A stretch of DNA of 42,612 nucleotides from a virus. The first letter of the stretch is position 1; each line of letters starts with the position of its first letter. This document shows, in pieces, positions 22,639 through 31,255 of this stretch. The notes under the pieces are model-generated. The model was not told where the DNA came from and searched no databases. It saw nothing but the letters and a program-made list of their open reading frames with translations. The position numbers and the translations under genes are program-made. The DNA lies in IMG/VR virus record IMGVR_UViG_3300020474_000034, positions 1 to 42,612 of that record; one strand, written 5' to 3'.

Positions 22639-25600
22639 TCATTCAAGTTTGGATAATCTATCGTTGAGAGAATTAATTTGTGTTTGCTGTTCCTTCACAA
22701 CCTCAATCAGAAGTCCAATCAGACCATTATAATTAACGGTTTTCTTATCACCAGAAGCAACAAGTTCAGGAAGAACTTGCTCAACTTCTTGTGCGATGAC
22801 ACCTACAGATGGTTTTTGTGTTTCCTTCCAATCAAAATTAACACCACGAATATGAACAACTTTTGCTAATGGATCCTCAATCGTATGAATATTAGTTTTG
22901 AGATTTTCATCAGAAGTTGTATTGAAATCAGTAGCAGTTAGAGTTCCATCAGAAGAATTAAATGTAAGATTACTTCCACTCTTAGGTGCTAGGTTTCCTG
23001 TTGCTGCTGTCACAAACAGTGGGAAACAAGTTGCATCAGAGTTCTCATCAGCAACAGTTACGTTAGTAGAATTAGTAGCAGTGACGGCAGTTGCAACATT
23101 AAACTCACTTTCTACTTTACCATCTAATGTAAATGCAGTAGTCGCAAAAGATGCCGTTGATGCTGATCCAACAATATCTATTGTATAAGGACCACCAAGT
23201 CTGGCATCACTAATGGTTCCAGTAGTTATGTTTGCTGCATTTGCCAGGTTAGTAGCAGTAACAGCAGTTGCGACATTAAATTCACTTTCTACTCTATCGT
23301 TCAAAGTGAATGCTGTAGTAGCAAATGATGCTGTTGCCGCAATTCCGGTAATATTAATACCATAATCACCAGATAATCTAGCAGCATTAATAGTTCCAGT
23401 AGTTATGTTTGCTGCATTTGCTAAGTTAGTGGCAGTAACAGCAGTTGCAACATTAAATTCACTTTCTACTCTATCGTTCAAAGTGAATGCTGTAGTAGCA
23501 AATGATGCCGTTGATGCTGATCCAACGATATCTATCGTGTAAGGACCACCAAGTCTGGCGTCACTAATAGTTCCAGTGGTAATATTAGCAGCATCTGCTA
23601 AGTTAGTGGCAGTAACAGCAGTTGCAACATTAAATTCACCTTCTACTCTATCGTTCAAAGTGAATGCTGTAGTAGCAAATGATGCCGTTGATGCAGTTCC
23701 AGTAAGATTACCACTAAATCCACCTGTTGCTGTAACTACACCAGAAGCATTAATATTTCTTACTGCTGATAAATCATTCTCAGTAATCTGAACATTACCA
23801 GCAGCAAAATATGTTCCTGTTGGGAATTGTGTCGTACCAACACCAAGTGCGTAATTAGTCAACCAGGCATCAGTTCCCAATCCAGCAAAAGCAGCAGACT
23901 GATACCAATATAATCTCTTGTAAGTAGAAGGATGTGTATCAATACCGGCAATAGTTAGATCAACTAAAGGATCTCCTACTGTAGAAGCAATTGCAATTCC
24001 TCCTGCATTTGCCGTAGTGTCACTAGAAGCATCATTACCATTAGAATCAGTCGTAAATCCTGCAATAATGTTTTTATCAGAAATTTTAAACTCATCAACA
24101 ATAAGAGTAGCACCCGCACCAACAATTAATAGATCACCATTAACAGTGAGATCATTTTGTACTGTTACATTACCTGGTAATGTTGGGTTGGTTGCTATTT
24201 GTATTTGTGCCGCAGTACCCTCTCCTGTACCATCAATTACAGTAATTTGCTGAGAATTTCCTGATGCTACGGATTGTACATAATTTCCAAAAGTATCGGC
24301 ACCAAGTTCAACAGAATTAGGTTGAATAGTTGAGGCAAGTGAAACATTACCAGTACCATCAAAACTAATAGCAGATGCAACTACATCACCGGTAATTTCA
24401 AATGTTCTTGGATTCTGAAGTTTTGTAGTTTCAGTTGATAATCCTGCGGTTTGTGCAAAGGCAACATTAAGGTCTGATTCTACTGCACCATTAAGACTAA
24501 ATGCTGTTGTAGCAAATGATGCTGTTGATGCTGTTCCGGTCAAAGGACCATTAAATTCTCCAAAGTAAGTTACAATTCCAGAAGTGGCAGTTACAATACC
24601 AGAAGAAATTTGTATTGTTCCTAAAGTGCTTACACCAGAAACACTTAACTGAGTAACAGAAGCAATACCACCAATTACATTTGTAGCAGTATTAGCAATA
24701 CCACCAGAACCATTAACACTTTGATTAATTGTAATCGTAGAAATAGTTCCAGATGCTGTGGCAACTACACCATCACCTACAAAGTTTAATGCAGAAATAC
24801 TACCACCACTTCCTACAGTAGAACCTTCATCTTGAACGGTAATACCATCAATCGCACCGGTTGATGCTCCATCTGCCCATTGCGGAGCATTAGTTCCACC
24901 ATTTGATACTAAAACTTGACCTACAGTTCCATTTGTTAAGAATGCTGTTGTATTAGTGGCAGATTGATAAACAACTTGTCCACCTGCCCCACCAGCAAGA
25001 TTAGTTGCGATACCAGCAGTTTGTGCGAAACCAGCAAACTCAGAAGAATTAATTGAAATATTAATAGTATTACCAACACCAACAAAGGTGTTTCCTACAC
25101 CAATAAAGTTAAGTGTGGTAAATCCCGTTCCAATAATTGTACCAGAAGATTGAATACCAACACCACTAATAATGTTCTCAAGGTATTGACCATCACCATA
25201 ATAAGTTACAATACCTGTTGTTGCGGTAACAACACCAGCACTAATCTTAACACCATCTAAGGTACTGATACCAGAAACATTAAGTGCATCTAATTCAGTT
25301 TGACCATCAACATCTAAGTCACCATTAATATCTACACTATTTGCAAAAGTGGAAACTGAAACTGCACTGAGAGTAATACCAGATCCAATTACAATGGACT
25401 CTGTTCCATTAGTTCCGTCTAATGTAATGGAAGATTCTCCAATTGTCACAATACCGGTGATGACAGTTCCACCTCCAGATATATCAATAATAGTACCACC
25501 TTCTCCTTCAAGTCTTAAAGCAGTTATAATACCAGCAGACATACTAATATCATTACCAACCCTTAAAGTATCATTTTCTCCACCAAGTCTTGCATCACCT

Positions 25601-27039
25601 ATGATGCTTAATTTATCACCATCAATTACGTTTGTAGTTCCTATTCCTACTGTTCCAAAGGTAGCAATTCCAACGAAAGTAGATACACCACTTACTTTCA
25701 AATCTTTAATTTCAATACCATTATCGATAATGGCATTTCCAGTAACCTTCAGATCTTTTGTCGTTATCTGATCTTCAGTAAAATTAATATTATTACCAAC
25801 AGCAAAAAGTTGTCCGTTTTGAATTTGAGTTCTACCAATACTTATTGGTTGATTAGTTATAAATGCATCAGTGCTTTGACCAACAAATGCTCCACTCTTA
25901 AACCACTTAAATTGCTTATATGTATTAGGTGTTGTATTAATTCCAGAGATTTGTAAATCTGCAAGAAAATATCCTTCAGTCGAGGCAACCGCAATACCAC
26001 CTGCATTTGCCGTAGTATCATTTGGAGTAATTGTTGTAGTAAAACCAATTAATAATTCTTTTCCCTCAATACGAATAGTTTCAGTATCTAATGTAACTCC
26101 TGTTCCACCGACAGAAATATTACCAGAAACAAATAAGTCATCAAATATATTAACTGCACTGTTAAATCTTGCAGTATTTCCAAATGTAGAAAATCCAATT
26201 ACATTAAGATTATCTAATTCAAGGTTTATAAAATCTCCTGTGTTAGCAATTACAGCACCATTACCAATAGTAACTGCGCTGCCAACAGTTAGTAAATTAT
26301 TAACATCAAGACTTGCTCCAATACTTACATTCTTATCAATTCCTACACCACCATTAATTTGTACAATACCTGTATTAGTATCTCCTATTACATTATCAGT
26401 AGTACCATTAAATGAGGCAATACCTGATACATTAAGATCTTGTGTATTAACATTAAACTCACCAGTAAAAGATGTCGCACTTACAACACCAGTGAATATT
26501 GCATCTCCAAGAACATCTAATTTTACATCAGTAAGAACTCCAACAACTCCAAGTCTAGGTTGTGTGAGACCAATACCAACTGTTCCTGTAGTGTAAATTC
26601 CTCCTCCACCACCAGGCGTTCTATCTCTAAACCATCTAGGATCAATTCTTATATCAGCAAAACCAGGATTATCAGGATTAGTTGTTATTCCCAACAACTG
26701 ATCGGATATAATATTAAGTCCAGTATAAGTTTGTAATCCTATATTATTTAAAATATCCCCATCTTCAGCAAGAAAGATAGAATTATTACCAAGTGGAGGA
26801 ACATTTGTCCAAGTTACTCCTTCTACATCCTTAGTAAGGAAGTACCCCATTGACCCGATGACTCCTCTGGAGTCAACAATATTATCCCTAATTCTAATTT
26901 GATTTGTATCAATATCGGTAGTTGCCGAAGTTCCAATACCTACAGCAATTCTTCCATCTACATTGACTACCGTGTCATTTGTAGTAATACCAGGAACACC
27001 GAAATCCTGATTAATTCTTCTTCCTGATACGTATTGCAT
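22639..27039 (-). CDS. Tail fibre with C-terminal S74 intramolecular chaperone (1466 residues)
   Basis: Very long repetitive fibre. The final 100 residues are a peptidase S74 (endosialidase-type) chaperone: SDENLKTNI with the catalytic Ser1376 and Lys1381, then VNFDWKETQKPSVGVIAQEV, VNYNGLIGLLIEVVKEQQTQ and a terminal coiled coil. Such domains trimerise the fibre and then cut themselves off. Upstream, the shaft has repeated VGIGTT and SGISTLDGV units, a duplicated domain of about 100 residues (DTTANAGGIAVAST...; DTTANAGGIAIAST...), and four tandem ASTASFATTAFTLNDRVESE units. The N-terminus (MQYVSGRRINQDFGVPGITT) may attach to the virion. Receptor-binding or whisker-type fibre is inferred. Confidence 0.88.
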   Translation of the reverse strand: MQYVSGRRINQDFGVPGITTNDTVVNVDGRIAVGIGTSATTDIDTNQIRIRDNIVDSRGVIGSMGYFLTKDVEGVTWTNVPPLGNNSIFLAEDGDILNNIGLQTYTGLNIISDQLLGITTNPDNPGFADIRIDPRWFRDRTPGGGGGIYTTGTVGIGLTQPRLGVVGVLTDVKLDVLGDAIFTGVVSATSFTGEFNVNTQDLNVSGIASFNGTTDNVIGDTNTGIVQINGGVGIDKNVSIGASLDVNNLLTVGSAVTIGNGAVIANTGDFINLELDNLNVIGFSTFGNTARFNSAVNIFDDLFVSGNISVGGTGVTLDTETIRIEGKELLIGFTTTITPNDTTANAGGIAVASTEGYFLADLQISGINTTPNTYKQFKWFKSGAFVGQSTDAFITNQPISIGRTQIQNGQLFAVGNNINFTEDQITTKDLKVTGNAIIDNGIEIKDLKVSGVSTFVGIATFGTVGIGTTNVIDGDKLSIIGDARLGGENDTLRVGNDISMSAGIITALRLEGEGGTIIDISGGGTVITGIVTIGESSITLDGTNGTESIVIGSGITLSAVSVSTFANSVDINGDLDVDGQTELDALNVSGISTLDGVKISAGVVTATTGIVTYYGDGQYLENIISGVGIQSSGTIIGTGFTTLNFIGVGNTFVGVGNTINISINSSEFAGFAQTAGIATNLAGGAGGQVVYQSATNTTAFLTNGTVGQVLVSNGGTNAPQWADGASTGAIDGITVQDEGSTVGSGGSISALNFVGDGVVATASGTISTITINQSVNGSGGIANTATNVIGGIASVTQLSVSGVSTLGTIQISSGIVTATSGIVTYFGEFNGPLTGTASTASFATTAFSLNGAVESDLNVAFAQTAGLSTETTKLQNPRTFEITGDVVASAISFDGTGNVSLASTIQPNSVELGADTFGNYVQSVASGNSQQITVIDGTGEGTAAQIQIATNPTLPGNVTVQNDLTVNGDLLIVGAGATLIVDEFKISDKNIIAGFTTDSNGNDASSDTTANAGGIAIASTVGDPLVDLTIAGIDTHPSTYKRLYWYQSAAFAGLGTDAWLTNYALGVGTTQFPTGTYFAAGNVQITENDLSAVRNINASGVVTATGGFSGNLTGTASTASFATTAFTLNDRVEGEFNVATAVTATNLADAANITTGTISDARLGGPYTIDIVGSASTASFATTAFTLNDRVESEFNVATAVTATNLANAANITTGTINAARLSGDYGINITGIAATASFATTAFTLNDRVESEFNVATAVTATNLANAANITTGTISDARLGGPYTIDIVGSASTASFATTAFTLDGKVESEFNVATAVTATNSTNVTVADENSDATCFPLFVTAATGNLAPKSGSNLTFNSSDGTLTATDFNTTSDENLKTNIHTIEDPLAKVVHIRGVNFDWKETQKPSVGVIAQEVEQVLPELVASGDKKTVNYNGLIGLLIEVVKEQQTQINSLNDRLSKLE
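23085..23720 (-). repeat. Four tandem repeats of about 178-180 bases in the fibre gene
   Basis: Units code ASTASFATTAFTLNDRVESE, FNVATAVTATNLANAANITT and GTISDARLGGPYTIDIVGSA with few changes; a fifth diverged copy lies near 24480-24560. In frame with the fibre, so a shaft length-variation site rather than a non-coding repeat. Confidence 0.85.
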
Positions 27040-27047
27040 TTTTTAAA

Positions 27048-27392
27048 TCAACCCTTTGCTGTTTCTAATACACTCATAGTAATTTGGAGAACACCGTTCT
27101 CATTTGAACTCACTCGAATTTCATCATCAGTTTCTAAAACTAAACGACCCGTAAGAGGACTCAATGCATCCTTTACAGGAATGCCCCCATCTTTTATCAG
27201 GTCAAATTGTCCACCTTCAGTTCTAAAATGAGAAAATGTTGCGAGGTAAGTGGTGTTTCCGGTAGATATGTTTGCTATCTGTGCCGAAACAATAATACTA
27301 GCAACTCCAATTGGAGCAGTGTAAATTCCAACAGTAGAGTTAGTAAGATTGTGTCGTATGGTCTTAAAAGTATTAAGTGCTACTGCTGCCAT
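27048..27392 (-). CDS. Small virion-type protein (114 residues)
   Basis: Beta-rich protein beginning MAAVALNTFKTIRHNLTNST, with VGIYTAPIGVASIIVSAQIA, FSHFRTEGGQFDLIKDGGIP and a C-terminal LVLETDDEIRVSSNENGVLQ. Small proteins of this form sit between fibre genes in many cyanomyoviruses; the function is not known. It ends nine bases before the S74 fibre start and begins five bases after the beta-helix fibre ends, so all three are likely cotranscribed. A CATAAATA late element also lies 37 bases upstream. Confidence 0.65.
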   Translation of the reverse strand: MAAVALNTFKTIRHNLTNSTVGIYTAPIGVASIIVSAQIANISTGNTTYLATFSHFRTEGGQFDLIKDGGIPVKDALSPLTGRLVLETDDEIRVSSNENGVLQITMSVLETAKG

Positions 27393-27396
27393 TTTT

Positions 27397-30300
27397 TTAT
27401 CCTAGTGCGATAATTAGGGGATTTACTTTATTTATGATACTCTGATCAAAAGATCTACCAGAGATAGTTCCTGTTAGTTGATTTGCAACCAATCCATCAC
27501 CAATTCTGAAGTTTCCTGCTTGGTCAGTGCTTGTATAAACAACCTGACCACCTCCAATTTCTATTACTTCATTTTCAGGAATAACCACACCACCAAGAGC
27601 AGGTTTTGAAGGGTTGATTGTATTACCAGATCCGACCCATTCAAATGAATGTGAAGATGTGATCTGTAAACTAACACGACTAAAGAATATCGTAGTGCCT
27701 GCACCTATAGTATTATTTAATCTTTGATTTAAAATGATTGTAGAAATACCGGCAGATGGTTTTGTTGCACTCTCAATAGAATAATAAATTGGGAACAATT
27801 CTACTTCTGCTGTTGCAGTTGTTCCTGCTCCAGTAGGACCATCAATTACAACTTGAGTATTATCAGTAAGACGATACTGACTTCCATCAGCAATAATATC
27901 AATCGAGGTAACCTGTCCCGAAGTATTAATATTCGAAGAACCTTCGGCAGTAGTTCCTTGTGGACCACTTGGACTATCAATCGTTAACCTTGGTGGTTTT
28001 GTATACCCAGAACCAGGATTAGTAACTTTAAGTCCTTTTACAAAGTAGAAGAGTTCCCCAAAATAAAGTGCCTGACCATCATAAGGTCTCTGTTGACCAA
28101 TACCTGATACTACAAGAACATCATTTTCAATTAAGGATTCTGTATTTGCAATTCCAGTATAACGATAAATTGATTTGGAAGTTTCATCACCAACACCTTC
28201 AGAATATAATCCAAAAGTTCCGAATGATGCATTAGAGTTCGTCAAATCACACTGTCCACCAGAATTAGTATAGATTGCTATCTCATCACAAATTGTGAAG
28301 ATAGAAACTAACTGAGCATAAGCACCATTCGTAATTGAAACTCCAATTCCACCCTGATTAAATTGAGTGAAAGAGTCAACGCTCATTGAACCAGTAACAC
28401 CAATATCTTCTTGATCTGCTGGTTCAGCATCAAATCCATTAATCCTCATTCCAATACTCTTTGGAATAAAGTTAGTACAGTTTCTTACATAAGGACCTTG
28501 TGTAATCGGTCCAACACCAGGAGAGTATGGAGGTCTTACAATACCACCAGAATTATAAGTATGTGGAATAGTTGATGTTCCAACATTTACTGAGAAAGTA
28601 TTTCCAACACCAGTCAGAACTTTAAAGTCATATCCATTTGTTCCATCAGGGAACAATGTGGTTGTAACTCCAATATATCCACCTCCTCCAATTGTTTTAA
28701 CTGAATTGGATGCAGCAGAAACAAACGTATGAGAATATTGAGCACCTGCTGATGAAACACCTACATTAACATTAAAAGTATTAATTCCAACACCCGAAAC
28801 TGTTAGATATTGACCTGCTGCAGGATCAGTCTCACGAGGATAGCAATTTGTTGAAACATTACTATCTTTTGTACAAGAAAAACAAATAGAACCTGTATCA
28901 ATAGTAACAGCATCACCATTAGTTAATCCATGACTGTTTATAGTTACTACTAAATCACCCGTTGCAGGATCATAAGTTGCAGTTGATGGAGTACCAACGT
29001 TTGCTTTTGGACATCTAAAATCTAAATCTCTTAACGTAATAAAGTCATTTACTTTTAAATTAGCTCCAGGTGAAGTGAATGTAATAATGCCACTCACATT
29101 ATCATAGGATGCTGTCGTTATTGCAACAGAACGGTCAACAATAAATCCACCAGAAACATAAGTGTGTGGAAGAGTTGACGTTCCGACATTTACAACGAAT
29201 GATTTATTAGCATTTACTCTATCAACATAAAACTCATTTCCATATTTACCAGACGGGAAGAATTGAGTTGTGGTTCCAACTCCTGCTCCAGAATCACAAG
29301 AGAATATTAAATCACGAATCTCAAATCTATCTCCTTTAACTACAGAAATTCCTGGTGCCTCAAGATAAAGATTACCTGTTCTCTCATTATATAATGCACT
29401 TGTAACTCCAATGGTTCCCGTAAATCCAGATCCCATGTTTCCTGGATAGTTGGTTGTCAACCCTGTCGTTGATGGATTTCCATCAATACCATTCTTGATA
29501 ATGCTAGTTACAATTCCTACACAAGTATAAACTGCAGAGATTACATTAGAACATGAAGGAATTGCATTGTTAAATCCAGTAAAAGGATCTGGTTGAATTG
29601 ATAAATCTCTTAATTGTAAAAATTCTGATTGATGATTTTGATGCTTCTCTACCGTTCCCCCAGTATCGTAAATATGTTCAATAGTTGATATTCCTACAAC
29701 AACCTCAAAAGTATTAACACCAACAACATCTTTTACAGGGAAAATAGATCCATACTTTCCGTCTGGGAATATGTGAGTAGTTACACCAGAAAATTGAGAA
29801 TCGCAGGTAAATGCCAATCCAACCAATTTAACTGGATTGTCTTTTAAAAGTCCATGAGAGGCAGATGTTACTGTTAAAATTCCAGTAGTCTCATCATACT
29901 GAGCACCAGTTACATTTGTAGTAGATCCAGCACCAGTTGCACCCCAAGTTGCATTAGTAACTACTGCTCTTGCTATTTGTCTAGAATAATCGAATGCATC
30001 AATTGTAGTAGAACCAAATCCAACAATATGATCTAAGTTTCCATTAATATCAAAATACTTTTTACCTGCATCAATACACTTAGAATTTCCACCTCTTGTT
30101 ATGTCATGACAAATTGCACGATAAACATCTTTAATATCATCAGCACAATTAGTTGAGTCAATACTAATTGCAGGGTTTTTATAATCTGTACTTGTAATAT
30201 ATCCTACTGTCTCATTCGCAATATAATCTAAATTATAACGAATCATTCTTGCAGCATCAAAAAATCTATCTGATGTTACACCAACTAATGGTTCAAAAGA

Positions 30301-30804
30301 AAGCACTGCTGCTCCATCGGTCATATCACGACCATCATCTAATCTAAAACTCATGTCAGTGACATGAACACTATTGTTTACATAAAATAAATCTCTATCA
30401 ATATTCTTTGGTGTTATAATACAGTTACGAAGTTCTGTTCCTTCTAATGAAACACTTCTGTCAAGAATGATTGGATTATCTTCGACGTAGATACCAGGAT
30501 AAACTTTAATTGTATCACCAGGAAGTGAGATTGCAGCAGCACCTTTAATAGTTGCCTTGGAATCAATCTCATTCAATCCACTATTTTCATCATTACCAGT
30601 AGCAGTAACAAAAATAGTCTTCCCTAAAACAGAACCAGCACCTACTTCAATAACACGAGTGCTAATTCCTAACTTACCTTGATCTTGCTTTAAGAATACT
30701 CTTCCATCAAAAGTATTAAGACCCAATTCAGCAAAAAGTAAATCACTATTTGTCGGGACTTTTGCGGGAACTGGAGACCTTCTGATTCTAATGGGTGTTG
30801 CCAT
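27397..30804 (-). CDS. Large structural protein with beta-helix segment (1135 residues)
   Basis: N-terminus MATPIRIRRSPVPAKVPTNS with LLFAELGLNTFDGRVFLKQD is the common cyanophage fibre or virion entry module. It is followed by GDTIKVYPGIYVEDNPIILD, a right-handed beta-helix (pectin-lyase-like) start. The middle holds repeated units of the form FPDGKYGxxFxV ... VNVGTSTIPHTYxSGG, three or four times with variants. The C-terminal part (GLYSEGVGDETSKSIYRYTG, IEIGGGQVVYTSTDQAGNFR) ends with INKVNPLIIALG. Probably a tail-fibre-like surface protein with polysaccharide contact, but no catalytic residues were identified. TATAAATA lies about 40 bases upstream. Confidence 0.8.
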   Translation of the reverse strand: MATPIRIRRSPVPAKVPTNSDLLFAELGLNTFDGRVFLKQDQGKLGISTRVIEVGAGSVLGKTIFVTATGNDENSGLNEIDSKATIKGAAAISLPGDTIKVYPGIYVEDNPIILDRSVSLEGTELRNCIITPKNIDRDLFYVNNSVHVTDMSFRLDDGRDMTDGAAVLSFEPLVGVTSDRFFDAARMIRYNLDYIANETVGYITSTDYKNPAISIDSTNCADDIKDVYRAICHDITRGGNSKCIDAGKKYFDINGNLDHIVGFGSTTIDAFDYSRQIARAVVTNATWGATGAGSTTNVTGAQYDETTGILTVTSASHGLLKDNPVKLVGLAFTCDSQFSGVTTHIFPDGKYGSIFPVKDVVGVNTFEVVVGISTIEHIYDTGGTVEKHQNHQSEFLQLRDLSIQPDPFTGFNNAIPSCSNVISAVYTCVGIVTSIIKNGIDGNPSTTGLTTNYPGNMGSGFTGTIGVTSALYNERTGNLYLEAPGISVVKGDRFEIRDLIFSCDSGAGVGTTTQFFPSGKYGNEFYVDRVNANKSFVVNVGTSTLPHTYVSGGFIVDRSVAITTASYDNVSGIITFTSPGANLKVNDFITLRDLDFRCPKANVGTPSTATYDPATGDLVVTINSHGLTNGDAVTIDTGSICFSCTKDSNVSTNCYPRETDPAAGQYLTVSGVGINTFNVNVGVSSAGAQYSHTFVSAASNSVKTIGGGGYIGVTTTLFPDGTNGYDFKVLTGVGNTFSVNVGTSTIPHTYNSGGIVRPPYSPGVGPITQGPYVRNCTNFIPKSIGMRINGFDAEPADQEDIGVTGSMSVDSFTQFNQGGIGVSITNGAYAQLVSIFTICDEIAIYTNSGGQCDLTNSNASFGTFGLYSEGVGDETSKSIYRYTGIANTESLIENDVLVVSGIGQQRPYDGQALYFGELFYFVKGLKVTNPGSGYTKPPRLTIDSPSGPQGTTAEGSSNINTSGQVTSIDIIADGSQYRLTDNTQVVIDGPTGAGTTATAEVELFPIYYSIESATKPSAGISTIILNQRLNNTIGAGTTIFFSRVSLQITSSHSFEWVGSGNTINPSKPALGGVVIPENEVIEIGGGQVVYTSTDQAGNFRIGDGLVANQLTGTISGRSFDQSIINKVNPLIIALG
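27429..27436 (-). promoter_or_regulatory. Late-type element CATAAATA
   Basis: Minus strand CATAAATA, inside the 3' end of the beta-helix gene, 37 bases before the ATG at 27392. Confidence 0.45.
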
Positions 30805-30842
30805 TTATTCTATTCCAGATTCTTTACATTTTCTCTTCAAAT

Positions 30843-30850
30843 TATTTATA
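30843..30850 (-). promoter_or_regulatory. T4-type late promoter TATAAATA
   Basis: Exact TATAAATA on the minus strand, about 39 bases upstream of the beta-helix fibre ATG (30804). Confidence 0.7.
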
Positions 30851-30856
30851 ATAAAT

Positions 30857-31228
30857 TCAAGAGACCTTATTTGTCCTTGAACCATATCGGTAAAGATTTA
30901 CTGCTTCTTCTGGTTCCATCCACTTTTTAATTTTTTCATAACGATCAATATCAAAAAACTCCTGTGAAAAATACCAATCTTCCATAGGAGAATATGCTTT
31001 ATCTTGATTACATTTGTGACAGGCACATAGACAATTTTTTGTGAAATCTGTACCACCCTTTGCTCTTGGAACAATATGATCTATTGTAAGATGATGTGTA
31101 GACCCACAATAAGCACACTCCCAACCCCATTCTTCCTTTATTTGTGTCCTCCATAACCTTTTTGCTTCCGATGAATTTGCCGTATGGAGATTAAAAACAT
31201 AGGCTTGAAAGGTATTGTAGAGAGGCAT
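30857..31228 (-). CDS. HNH endonuclease
   Basis: 123-residue HNH nuclease with the classical core: CAYCG (Cys38, Cys41), LTIDHIVPRAKGG (Asp50-His51), the FTKNCLCAC stretch with Asn65, and HKCNQDK (Cys70/Cys73, Asn74, Lys77). The N-terminus (MPLYNTFQAYVFNLHTANSS) is short and no DNA-binding repeats of GIY-YIG or NUMOD type are visible. It is free-standing between fibre genes; in T4-like phages such genes are often selfish elements that spread by cutting related phage DNA. A CTAAATA element lies 21 bases upstream. Confidence 0.9.
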   Translation of the reverse strand: MPLYNTFQAYVFNLHTANSSEAKRLWRTQIKEEWGWECAYCGSTHHLTIDHIVPRAKGGTDFTKNCLCACHKCNQDKAYSPMEDWYFSQEFFDIDRYEKIKKWMEPEEAVNLYRYGSRTNKVS

Positions 31229-31248
31229 AAAAGATTGCGTCTTAATAC

Positions 31249-31255
31249 TATTTAG
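31249..31255 (-). promoter_or_regulatory. Late-type element CTAAATA
   Basis: Minus strand CTAAATA, 21 bases upstream of the HNH gene ATG (31228), overlapping the 3' end of the Gly-rich gene. Confidence 0.5.

Noticed and set aside
25349-25771. Plus-strand frames of 80-140 codons opposite fibre genes (also 21361-21717, 22898-23188, 26240-26596)
   Set aside because: They are antisense to long fibre genes with repetitive composition, have low-complexity Val/Pro/Thr-rich products and no start signals.
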